Positions 1 through 7,273 of a stretch of 64,000 nt of DNA are shown here, in pieces. The notes under the pieces are model-generated. The model was given only the letters and a program-made list of their open reading frames with translations. It made no database searches and had not been told where the DNA came from. The position numbers and the translations under genes are program-made. The DNA lies in contig JBKCTV010000091.1 in NCBI GenBank assembly GCA_046318595.1, positions 143,370-207,369 of the forward strand, in the 5' to 3' direction. Position 1 is the stretch's first letter; each line of letters starts with the position of its first letter. This stretch comes from DAITMV01 sp046318595. GTDB taxonomy: Bacteria > Pseudomonadota > Gammaproteobacteria > Burkholderiales > Burkholderiaceae_B.

Positions 1-63
1 TGCTGTTTCGTGATTTTGGCAAGCGTTACTGTGTTTGCATTCTGAATTTTGCTAAACACGACC

Positions 64-396
64 TTACGCATGAGCCGCCGACTTAAGCACTTCAGTAGCC
101 CATTGATTGAGGCTTTTACCCGAGGCTTGTGCGGCGACCAAAGCTGCGCCATGAATTTCAGGAGAAACACGAAGCATCAACTTGCCCGATGCAGGTTTCT
201 CTGGTTTAACGCCTTGTTCTTTGCAATCGTTGAGGAAGTCCTCAATTGCCACTTCGAACTCATGGCGAAGATCGGCGACTGTTTCGCCGTGGAAGCTGAT
301 GATGCTGCGCAGACCAAGAACGCGACCAACGAAGATGTTGTCGCGCTCATCGAACTCGATGCGAGCTGTGTAGCCTTTGTGGTTCATGGTGTTCAT
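64..396 (-). CDS. hicB: HicB-family antitoxin
   Basis: A 110-residue protein with the two-part HicB layout: an N-terminal HicB-like domain (about residues 1-65, with the FHGETVADLRHEFEVAIEDF stretch typical of the family) and a C-terminal ribbon-helix-helix DNA-binding segment (about 70-105, LMLRVSPEIHGAALVAA). HicB neutralises the HicA mRNA interferase and represses its own operon. It starts at the ATG overlapping the end of the hicA remnant, as in standard hicAB operons. The partner hicA is frameshifted, so this antitoxin is probably left without a functional toxin. The gene lies inside an integron cassette, because an attC site is found just upstream of the module. Confidence 0.85.
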   Translation of the reverse strand: MNTMNHKGYTARIEFDERDNIFVGRVLGLRSIISFHGETVADLRHEFEVAIEDFLNDCKEQGVKPEKPASGKLMLRVSPEIHGAALVAAQASGKSLNQWATEVLKSAAHA

Positions 397-649
397 GGTT
401 GTTCTCCGATTTGTTCAAGCAGTTCCCGGATTTCTTCGACTTGGTAGCGTTTGGCTTCTTTGCCTGGGTGAGGGCGATGGCAGCGCCACTGCTCACCTTT
501 GATGGTTATTTTGACGCGAGAGTGCCTTCCCGCTCATGTACTTGACCACCAAGAGCAACCAACAGGGCTTCGATATCGTTGAACACAATCGAAGGCGATG
601 TAGGCTTGGCAAAGATAGCCCGTAGTATTTTGCGGTGTTTCGTATTCAC
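393..649 (-). pseudogene. hicA: hicA toxin gene with frameshift
   Basis: Reading the minus strand from a GTG at 649 gives MNTKHRKILRAIFAKP and then NDIEALLVALGGQVHEREG, the canonical HicA N-terminal half. The frame then breaks at about 516-525. Continuing in another frame gives RVKITIKGEQWRCHRPHPGK and the rest of the C-terminal half through to a TGA that overlaps the hicB ATG. Five bases lie where three or six are expected between the conserved Gly and Arg-Val codons, so a small indel has destroyed the gene. HicA is a double-stranded-RNA-binding-fold mRNA interferase whose active His normally lies in the N-terminal half. Too short and broken to appear as one open frame. A sequencing error is the alternative explanation. 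Confidence 0.75.
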
Positions 650-654
650 TGAGC

Positions 655-700
655 AATGCTAGCAAAAAATGAAAGCATGTGCAGGCGGAAAATGCTAGCA
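655..700 (-). promoter_or_regulatory. Paired palindromes upstream of hicA, possible HicB operator
   Basis: The ten-base sequence AATGCTAGCA occurs at 655-664 and again at 691-700, directly upstream of the hicA GTG. Each copy contains the perfect 8-base palindrome TGCTAGCA, with starts 36 bases apart. Paired palindromes close to the start are what an autoregulatory ribbon-helix-helix antitoxin would bind. The function is inferred from position only. Confidence 0.45.
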
Positions 701-710
701 GAAACGAGGG

Positions 711-778
711 GGCCAACGTCTGAATTCAGGGGCGTGACGCGGCTTTATCGCGCAGGTCCGGTGGATGATGGGTTGGGC
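711..778 (-). other. Integron attC recombination site
   Basis: This 68-base imperfect palindrome is bounded by GGCCAAC (711-717) and GTTGGGC (772-778), the paired outer core sites of an attC. On the minus strand the left half matches the CTAAC...CAAGCCGA-type arm and the right half the GCxGCT...CGTTAGGC-type arm of attC consensus, so the cassette orientation is leftward. The middle (about 730-762) forms a GC-rich stem around a short loop. It follows the small gene at 787-978 and precedes the hicAB cassette, as expected for an attC between two cassettes. Confidence 0.75.
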
Positions 779-786
779 CTGCAATG

Positions 787-978
787 CTATACTTTCGTTT
801 GGACAGTCGCATGTATTTCGGTCACAACTTCGCATAGCACCTTGGCTGCCGTTATCAATTTCAGAAACTCCGGCGGCGACTTTTGATCGGTATAGTTGGT
901 AAATAGCACCCAGGCAAGCATCACTTCCGGTGACTTCCCTTCTGTGAATCGGCCGTTTGATAAATGGAACTTTTGCAA
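787..978 (-). CDS. Small hypothetical cassette protein
   Basis: A 63-residue open frame starting at a TTG and ending just upstream of the attC site in the direction of transcription, which is the normal place for the gene of an integron cassette. The sequence (for example EVMLAWVLFTNYTDQKSPPE) is hydrophobic in the middle and not recognised. No clear Shine-Dalgarno sequence is visible before the TTG, and an internal ATG could be the real start. It may also be the fragment of a longer gene. Position relative to the attC is the main support. Confidence 0.35.
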   Translation of the reverse strand: MQKFHLSNGRFTEGKSPEVMLAWVLFTNYTDQKSPPEFLKLITAAKVLCEVVTEIHATVQTKV

Positions 979-1025
979 GCCTAGTAGTTAATCATAAGTA
1001 ACCTTTCTTGTACGGAATACAAAAA

Positions 1026-2270
1026 ATGACAGTCGGCTTGCTTAAAGGATCAGCATCACACGTTTCTGCTCCCCATTCTTACTCTTGGTCTGTTGCTACC
1101 GACGAAAGCGCAGAAATCCTCAACGATTTACCGCCGAAAAGCATCGAAAACATTTTTTCTTATCTAGACGATAAGGAAAGGTTACAGGCCGCGGGAGCTA
1201 AAAAAGCTTTTCGAGATGCGGCATACCAAACAGTAACGAAACTTAAATTGACCAGCTTAAATATTGACCGAGCTGCGCATAATTTCCCTAACCTGACGAC
1301 GATCCAGCTAAAGGGGAAAATCACTATCTCGGAATTAATCGCACTAAATCGATTAAAAAATCTGACTCATTTGGATTTAAGCGAATGCACCGGTGTCGAT
1401 GAAGCTACGCTGAAAGAGATAGCTAGGAATTGCTCCGGCTTGACTTCGGTTGACTTGTCGGGCTGCACGCTGCTGACCGATGCCGCCATCATGGCTCTGG
1501 CCGATAAATGTCCCAACCTGACCTCGGTTGACTTGTCGAGCTGCACGCTGCTGACCGATGTCGCCATCATGGCTCTGGCCGATAAATGTCCCAACCTGAC
1601 TTCGGTGAACTTGTTGCACTGCACGCCGCTGACCGATGCCGCCATCATCGCCTTGGCCGATAAATGTCCCAACCTGACTTCGGTGAGCTTGTCGTACTGC
1701 ATGTCGCTGACCGATGCCGCCATCATCGCCCTGGCCGATAAATGTCCCAACCTGACCTCGGTTGACTTGTCGGGCTGCACGCGGCTGACCGATGCGGCCA
1801 TCATCGCCCTGGCCGATAAATGTCCCAACCTGACATCGGTGTACTTGTTGAGGTGCGGGCAGCTGACCAATGCGGCCATCATCGCCCTGGCCGATAAATG
1901 TCCCAACCTGACTTCGGTGAACTTGTGGAGCTGCAGGCAGCTGACCGATGCGGCCATCATCGACCTGGCCGATAAATGTCCCAACCTGACCTCGGTTGAC
2001 TTGTCGGGCTGCACGCTGCTGACCGATGCCGCCATCATGGCTCTGGCCGATAAATGTCCCAACCTGACTTCGGTGAACTTGTCGCACTGCACGCCGCTGA
2101 CCGATGCGGCCATCATCGCCCTGGCCGATAAATGTCCCAACCTGACCTCGCTGGACTTGTGGAAGTGCGCGCAACTGACCGATGCGGCCATCATCGCCCT
2201 GGCCGATAAATGTCCCAACCTGACCTCGGTGGGCTTGTGGTACTCCATGAAACTGACCGATGCTGCATAG
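1026..2270 (+). CDS. F-box / leucine-rich-repeat protein, candidate T3SS effector
   Basis: About 414 residues from the ATG at 1026; an in-frame TTG at 1008 is less likely. Residues 1-30 are Ser/His-rich and hydrophilic, compatible with a type III secretion signal. Residues about 30-70 (LPPKSIENIFSYLDDKERL) match the F-box core that recruits Skp1 in eukaryotic SCF ubiquitin ligases. Eleven cysteine-containing LRRs of 26 residues follow, each built on LTDAAIIALADKCPNLTSVD, the subtype found in eukaryotic F-box proteins. Bacterial F-box/LRR proteins are known effectors (for example GALA proteins of Ralstonia). I infer that this one targets host substrates for ubiquitination; the F-box is by eye and the link to the T3SS is by proximity. 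The last repeat is cut off by a TAG. Confidence 0.75.
   Translation: MTVGLLKGSASHVSAPHSYSWSVATDESAEILNDLPPKSIENIFSYLDDKERLQAAGAKKAFRDAAYQTVTKLKLTSLNIDRAAHNFPNLTTIQLKGKITISELIALNRLKNLTHLDLSECTGVDEATLKEIARNCSGLTSVDLSGCTLLTDAAIMALADKCPNLTSVDLSSCTLLTDVAIMALADKCPNLTSVNLLHCTPLTDAAIIALADKCPNLTSVSLSYCMSLTDAAIIALADKCPNLTSVDLSGCTRLTDAAIIALADKCPNLTSVYLLRCGQLTNAAIIALADKCPNLTSVNLWSCRQLTDAAIIDLADKCPNLTSVDLSGCTLLTDAAIMALADKCPNLTSVNLSHCTPLTDAAIIALADKCPNLTSLDLWKCAQLTDAAIIALADKCPNLTSVGLWYSMKLTDAA
1437..2268 (+). repeat. Tandem 78-bp coding repeats of the LRR array
   Basis: About ten and a half head-to-tail units of 78 bases, each encoding one 26-residue LRR. Much of every unit, such as GGCCGATAAATGTCCCAACC, is identical at the DNA level, and differences are concentrated in the six or so codons of the variable face. 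Synonymous sites are conserved between units, which points to recent amplification or ongoing gene conversion rather than old divergence. Such arrays can change copy number by recombination. The array stops abruptly in the middle of a unit at the stop codon. Confidence 0.9.
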
Positions 2271-2490
2271 ATGCGTTTGGGTGACATTGGTAGTAGAAGA
2301 TAAGTGGACCCTTGCGGATGCCGGACACACAAGCGCCTCTAAGGGGCTATCCAGTCTCATCACTTGAAACGAAACGCCCCAGAAAAATGGCTTGCGGTTT
2401 GGATAAAGGCTAAAAGTAGGCAATTTACCGGGCGGCCGTTAAACCTGGGTAAAGTATTCGCTCGACAAAGGCGGTGGCAGCGCGCGCCGG

Positions 2491-2496
2491 TATAAT
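2491..2496 (+). promoter_or_regulatory. Likely purL -10 box
   Basis: A perfect TATAAT lies 34 bases before the ATG of purL. A transcript starting about seven bases further on (near 2503) would contain the ATG at 2530 but not an upstream TTG, which supports the ATG as start. No good -35 hexamer is seen. The rest of the gap 2271-2490 between the LRR gene and purL shows no gene or clear terminator. Confidence 0.4.
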
Positions 2497-2529
2497 TCAG
2501 GATTGCGCTCTTCGATACGCCAGCCTTTC

Positions 2530-5500
2530 ATGCAAACATCCTCTGCAGCTCCGCTTTTGCTCGAACGTTTCTCCGGGCCATCGGCCTTGTCCCCTTTCCG
2601 GACGGCGGCTTTGCTGAGCAAGCTGCAACGGTCGCACGCCGGTGTGAGCGCGGTGGCGGCCGATTATTTTCACGTCGTGCTGTCTTATTCTCCGCTCACC
2701 GATGCTGCCCGGCAGACGTTGATGGGTCTGCTGGACTATGGCCTGCCGGCTTCCCCGCCGGCGGCGGATGTGGGGCAGGCTTACGATGTGATACCACGTT
2801 TGGGTACGCTGTCGCCGTGGGCGAGTAAAGCGCTCGATATCGCGCGTAACTGCGGTTTGACCGATATCGTCCGGATCGAGCGTGGCGTCACTTACCGGGT
2901 GCAGTTCAAAAAAGGCTGGCTGGGCGGTGCGCGCTCGCCGGACTCTGCGCAGGAAAGCGCTTTGCTGTCGCTGCTGCACGACCGCATGACCGAGACCGTT
3001 CTGTCATCAGGGTTCGATTGGCGACAATTTCATGCCGTTCCAGCGACCAAGCCTTTGAACGTCATCGCCCTGGCGGGCGGGCGTCAGGCGCTCGAACAGG
3101 CCAATCAAGGCCTCGGCCTGGCCTTGTCGTCCGAAGAAATCGATTATTTATTCGCCGCTTATTCCAACCTGCAGCGCGACCCCACCGATGTCGAGCTGAT
3201 GATGTTCGCGCAGGCCAATTCGGAACATTGCCGACACAAAATCTTCAACGCCGACTGGACCATCGACGGCGAGCCGCAAACCGAGACCCTGTTCGGCATG
3301 ATTCGGCACACGCACGCCCAGACACCGCAGGGCACCATCGTCGCTTATTCTGACAACGCGGCTATTCTCGAAGGTCACGAGGCGGCGCGATTTTTCGCGC
3401 ATGAGGATGGGGTCTATCGCCCGCATGTCGAGCCGACGCATTTCGTGGCGAAAGTCGAAACGCACAATCACCCGACCGCGATTGCGCCGTTCGCAGGCGC
3501 TGCCACCGGGGCCGGCGGCGAAATCCGCGACGAGGGCGCGACCGGTCGCGGCGCCAAGCCGAAAGCGGGCCTGTGCGGCTTCACGACCGCGCATCTGCAG
3601 TTTGCGGACGCGCCGCAGGTCTGGGAAGCTGGGCGTAACGTGCTGGCTCCGCAAGACGTCCGGCCCATCGTCGGCCCCACGCGCATGGCGTCGGCCTTGA
3701 GCATCATGCTCGACGGCCCGATCGGCGCTGCCAGCTTCAACAACGAATTCGGCCGGCCCAACCTCGGCGGTTATTTTCGAACCTACGAGCAGCGCGTCGG
3801 CGACCTCGTGTATGGCTACCGCAAACCCATCATGATCGCCGGTGGCCTGGGCGCCATCCGTGCGGCGCATACCCATAAAAATCCATTGCCGGTGGGCGCG
3901 TTGATGATTCAGCTCGGCGGGCCCGGCATGCGCATTGGCATGGGCGGTGGCGCGGCGTCGTCGATGGGCGCCGGCGCGAATTCGGAAGTGCTCGATTTCG
4001 ATTCCGTGCAGCGCAGCAACCCGGAAATGCAACGGCGCGCGCAGGAGGTGATCGACCGCTGCTGGAGCCTGGGCACGGCCAATCCGATTTTGTCGATTCA
4101 CGATGTCGGTGCCGGTGGTCTGTCGAATGCGTTTCCCGAACTGGCCGATACCGCGCAGCGCGGCGCTGTATTCGACCTGCGGCAGGTGAACCTGGACGAA
4201 CAGGGCATGAGCCCGGCCGAAATCTGGTCGAACGAAAGCCAGGAGCGCTATGTTCTGGCGATTGCGCCGAACCATCTCAGCCTGTTCGATGGCATTTGCG
4301 CGCGCGAACGCTGCCCATATGCGATCGTCGGCACGGCGACCGAGGCGCGGCAACTGCGGGTGATCGATTCTTTGTCTGCCGAGTCGATGGCCACTGCGAT
4401 GCCGGTCGATCTGCCGATGGATATTTTGCTCGGCAAGCCGCCGAAGATGCAGCGCGACGTGGCGCACCTTGCGCCGCCCGGCTTGGCGCTCGAGCTCAGC
4501 GAGCTGACGATCGCCGAGGCGGTCGAGCGCGTGCTGGCTTTTCCGGCGGTCGCCAGTAAACGCTTTTTGATCACGATCGGCGACCGGACGGTCGGCGGCT
4601 TGACGGCGCGCGACCAGATGGTCGGTCCGTGGCAGGTGCCGGTGGCCGATGTGGCCGTCACCCTGAACGATTTCACCGGCTACACCGGCCAGGCGATGGC
4701 CATGGGCGAGCGCACGCCGCTGGCGGTGCTGAATGCGCCGGCGTCCGGCCGCATGGCGATTGGCGAAGCCCTGACCAATCTCCTGGCAGCGCCGGTTGAA
4801 AGCTTGAGCGACATCAAGCTTTCCGCCAACTGGATGGCGGCCTGCGGCGCGACCGGCGAGGACGCGGCCTTGTTCGACACCGTTCGCGCCGTCGGCCTGA
4901 CGCTGTGTCCGGCGCTCGATTTGGCGATTCCGGTCGGCAAGGATTCCTTGTCGATGCGGTCGTGTTGGGAAGAGGACGCCGCTGCGGTCGAGGTTCGTTC
5001 GCCGGTTTCCTTGATCGCCACGGCGTTTGCCCGCGTGCGCGACGTGCGTGGCACCTTGACGCCCGAACTGCAGCTCGACCGTGGCGACAGCTTATTGCTG
5101 TTGATCGACCTGGGGCAGGGCAAGAACCGCCTGGGCGCGTCCGTTCTGGCACAAGTGACCGACCAGCTCGGTACCGTCGTCCCGGACCTGGACGATGCCG
5201 CGCTGTTCCGGGCGTTCTTCGAGGCATTGAAAACGCTGCGCACCCAAGGCTTGCTGCTGGCTTACCACGACCGGTCGGACGGCGGGCTGTTCGCGACCGT
5301 CGCCGAAATGGCCTTTGCTGCGCGTACCGGCCTGTCGCTTAACCTCGACATGCTGACCATCGACCCGCACAGCGCCGACTGGGGCGACTTCAAGATTCGC
5401 CCCGAGCAGGTGGCCGTGCAGCGGCACGAGTTAACTTTAAAAGCCTTGTTCGCCGAGGAGCTGGGTGTGGTCGTGCAGATCGCCGCAGCGCAATTGACGC

Positions 5501-6573
5501 CAGTCATGGATGTGCTCAGAGCACACGGGTTGGGCGCCATCAGCGATGTGATCGGTAAGCCGAACGAGCGTGATGTGCTGGAGTTTTACCGCGACGCGCA
5601 GTGCGTTTATCAAGCGCCGCGGGTCGATTTACAAACCCGCTGGGAAGCCACGTCCTGGCGGGTCGCGCGGCTGCGCGACAATCCGCTGTGTGTCGATCAG
5701 GAGTTAGCCGCGCTGCAAGACGCGGATGCGGGCCTGCGCATGGTGTTGAGCTTCGATCCGGAAGTCAATGTCGCCGCCCCGATGATCGGGGTCGGCGCGC
5801 GGCCGCGCGTCGCGATTCTGCGCGAGCAGGGTGTCAACGGCCATGTGGAAATGGCGGCGGCGTTCACGCTCGCCGGTTTCGAAGCGCGCGATGTCCACAT
5901 GAGCGATTTGCTGGCCGGCCGCTATAGTCTGCGAAACTTTCACGGCCTCGCAGCCTGCGGCGGTTTCAGCTACGGCGACGTGCTGGGTGCAGGCGAGGGC
6001 TGGGCCAAAACCATTCGTTTCAACGCGCAGCTTGCCGAGATGTTCGGTGCTTTTTTCCAGCGGCCCGACAGCTTCGCGCTGGGCGTGTGCAATGGTTGCC
6101 AGATGCTGGCGACCTTGGCCGGTCTCATTCCCGGCGCGCAGCACTGGCCACGCTTGGTGCGTAATCTTTCCGAGCAGTATGAGGCGCGGCTGGTGCAAGT
6201 GGCCATTCCGGCCTCGCCATCGCTGTTCTTTCAGGACATGGCCGGCTCGACGCTGCCGGTCATCGTGGCGCACGGCGAAGGCCGGGCGGATTTTACCCGG
6301 CAGGGCGATGAGCGTGGCCTGCATTCGGCAGGCCTGATGGTTGCGCAGTATGTCGATGGACGCGGTGCGCCAGCGGATGCCTACCCGGCCAACCCGAACG
6401 GTTCGCCGCAAGGCCTGGCTGGCTTTACCACCGCCGACGGACGGTTCACGGCGATGATGCCACATCCCGAACGGATGTTCCGCAGTGTGCAGATGTCGTG
6501 GCGGCCAGCCACGCTCGGTGAGTATTCGCCGTGGATGCGCATGTTTTTCAATGCCCGACGCGCCGTGAATTAA
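2530..6573 (+). CDS. purL: Phosphoribosylformylglycinamidine synthase, large single-chain type
   Basis: Catalyses the ATP- and glutamine-dependent conversion of FGAR to FGAM, the fourth step of de novo purine synthesis, in the cytoplasm. The 1,347-residue length matches the fused proteobacterial enzyme: N-terminal domain, linker, two AIRS-like halves (NSEHCRHKIF near residue 230, ETHNHPTAI near 305, GGLSNAFPE in the middle) and a C-terminal glutamine amidotransferase domain with nucleophile in GVCNGCQM and His/Glu in PHPE near the end. The ATG at 2530 is preferred over an in-frame TTG at 2503, because a TATAAT box lies just upstream of the TTG. It is followed closely by the uracil-DNA glycosylase gene. 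Confidence 0.95.
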   Translation: MQTSSAAPLLLERFSGPSALSPFRTAALLSKLQRSHAGVSAVAADYFHVVLSYSPLTDAARQTLMGLLDYGLPASPPAADVGQAYDVIPRLGTLSPWASKALDIARNCGLTDIVRIERGVTYRVQFKKGWLGGARSPDSAQESALLSLLHDRMTETVLSSGFDWRQFHAVPATKPLNVIALAGGRQALEQANQGLGLALSSEEIDYLFAAYSNLQRDPTDVELMMFAQANSEHCRHKIFNADWTIDGEPQTETLFGMIRHTHAQTPQGTIVAYSDNAAILEGHEAARFFAHEDGVYRPHVEPTHFVAKVETHNHPTAIAPFAGAATGAGGEIRDEGATGRGAKPKAGLCGFTTAHLQFADAPQVWEAGRNVLAPQDVRPIVGPTRMASALSIMLDGPIGAASFNNEFGRPNLGGYFRTYEQRVGDLVYGYRKPIMIAGGLGAIRAAHTHKNPLPVGALMIQLGGPGMRIGMGGGAASSMGAGANSEVLDFDSVQRSNPEMQRRAQEVIDRCWSLGTANPILSIHDVGAGGLSNAFPELADTAQRGAVFDLRQVNLDEQGMSPAEIWSNESQERYVLAIAPNHLSLFDGICARERCPYAIVGTATEARQLRVIDSLSAESMATAMPVDLPMDILLGKPPKMQRDVAHLAPPGLALELSELTIAEAVERVLAFPAVASKRFLITIGDRTVGGLTARDQMVGPWQVPVADVAVTLNDFTGYTGQAMAMGERTPLAVLNAPASGRMAIGEALTNLLAAPVESLSDIKLSANWMAACGATGEDAALFDTVRAVGLTLCPALDLAIPVGKDSLSMRSCWEEDAAAVEVRSPVSLIATAFARVRDVRGTLTPELQLDRGDSLLLLIDLGQGKNRLGASVLAQVTDQLGTVVPDLDDAALFRAFFEALKTLRTQGLLLAYHDRSDGGLFATVAEMAFAARTGLSLNLDMLTIDPHSADWGDFKIRPEQVAVQRHELTLKALFAEELGVVVQIAAAQLTPVMDVLRAHGLGAISDVIGKPNERDVLEFYRDAQCVYQAPRVDLQTRWEATSWRVARLRDNPLCVDQELAALQDADAGLRMVLSFDPEVNVAAPMIGVGARPRVAILREQGVNGHVEMAAAFTLAGFEARDVHMSDLLAGRYSLRNFHGLAACGGFSYGDVLGAGEGWAKTIRFNAQLAEMFGAFFQRPDSFALGVCNGCQMLATLAGLIPGAQHWPRLVRNLSEQYEARLVQVAIPASPSLFFQDMAGSTLPVIVAHGEGRADFTRQGDERGLHSAGLMVAQYVDGRGAPADAYPANPNGSPQGLAGFTTADGRFTAMMPHPERMFRSVQMSWRPATLGEYSPWMRMFFNARRAVN

Positions 6574-6586
6574 GGATGCAGCAAAC

Positions 6587-7273
6587 ATGGGCGGCTTTGT
6601 AGAAAACGCGATTCGACCTGAACGTACCGATCAGGTGTGGCCCGGTGACGTTTACGAGAAAGGCTGCCGCCTGTGTCCGCGTCTGGCCGGGTTTCGCGAT
6701 CACAATCAGGAAAAATATCCGCTGCATTTCAACCGTCCGGTACCGCCGTTCGGCGATAAGGACGCGCGCCTGCTGGTGGTCGGACTCGCCCCGGGTCTGC
6801 ATGGCGCCAACCGCACGGGGCGGCCTTTCACCGGCGATTATTGCGGGCCTCTGCTCTACAGTACTTTGCGCAAACACGGCTTTGCGCTGAAAGACGATTC
6901 CACCGCCATCCGCGATGGTCAGGCGCTGATCGACTGCCGGGTGACCAACAGCGTGAAGTGCGTGCCGCCAGAGAATAAACCGCTACCCGCCGAAATCCGC
7001 CAATGCAATGCGTATCTGCAAAACGAGCTCAGTGGGTATGCCCCGCAGGCCATTCTCGCGCTCGGGGTCGTGGCGCATCAGGCCGTGCTGATCGCGCTGG
7101 GCATCAAACAAAGCGCGTATCGGTTCAAGCACGGCGCGCAGCACGACCTCGGTCAGCGGCAGTTGTTCGACAGTTACCATGTGTCGCGCTATAACACGAG
7201 TACCGGCCGCCTGACCGTTGCCATGTTCGACGCCGTCGTCGCCAAGCTCGAACGGCATTTAAGCCTCGCATGA
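6587..7273 (+). CDS. Uracil-DNA glycosylase, family 5 (UDGb) type
   Basis: A 228-residue DNA repair enzyme that would remove uracil or hypoxanthine bases. Family motifs are visible: GLAPGLHGANRTGRPFTGD near residue 65 (motif 1 of UDGb), VTNSVKCVPPENKPLP near 120, and SYHVSRYNTSTGRLT near the C-terminus, where the family usually has HPS. Four cysteines (CRLC near residue 25, the Cys in VKCVPP and the one in RQCNAYL) fit a 4Fe-4S cluster. A Shine-Dalgarno-like AAGGATG precedes the ATG. Its last four bases overlap the uvrC start, so the two repair genes are probably co-transcribed. Confidence 0.88.
   Translation: MGGFVENAIRPERTDQVWPGDVYEKGCRLCPRLAGFRDHNQEKYPLHFNRPVPPFGDKDARLLVVGLAPGLHGANRTGRPFTGDYCGPLLYSTLRKHGFALKDDSTAIRDGQALIDCRVTNSVKCVPPENKPLPAEIRQCNAYLQNELSGYAPQAILALGVVAHQAVLIALGIKQSAYRFKHGAQHDLGQRQLFDSYHVSRYNTSTGRLTVAMFDAVVAKLERHLSLA

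Noticed and set aside
966..995. GGAACT upstream of the F-box/LRR gene as an hrp box
   Set aside because: At the required spacing the sequence is TTAATCA and not CCACNNA, so only half of the box is present.
1437..2268. Regular tandem repeats as a CRISPR array
   Set aside because: Units are contiguous coding repeats without unique spacers, and no cas gene is nearby.
1367..2423. Long open frames on the minus strand opposite the LRR gene
   Set aside because: They are a by-product of the 78-bp repeat, whose length is a multiple of three and keeps all frames open. The encoded proteins are pure translation shadows of the LRR array.
2503..2529. TTG start of purL ten codons upstream
   Set aside because: A TATAAT at 2491 would place the transcript start at this codon, and the PurL N-terminus aligns better from the ATG at 2530.
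3148..4467. 439-residue open frame antisense to purL
   Set aside because: Arg/His/Gly-rich shadow frame caused by high GC content in the third codon positions of purL; no start signal or family features.
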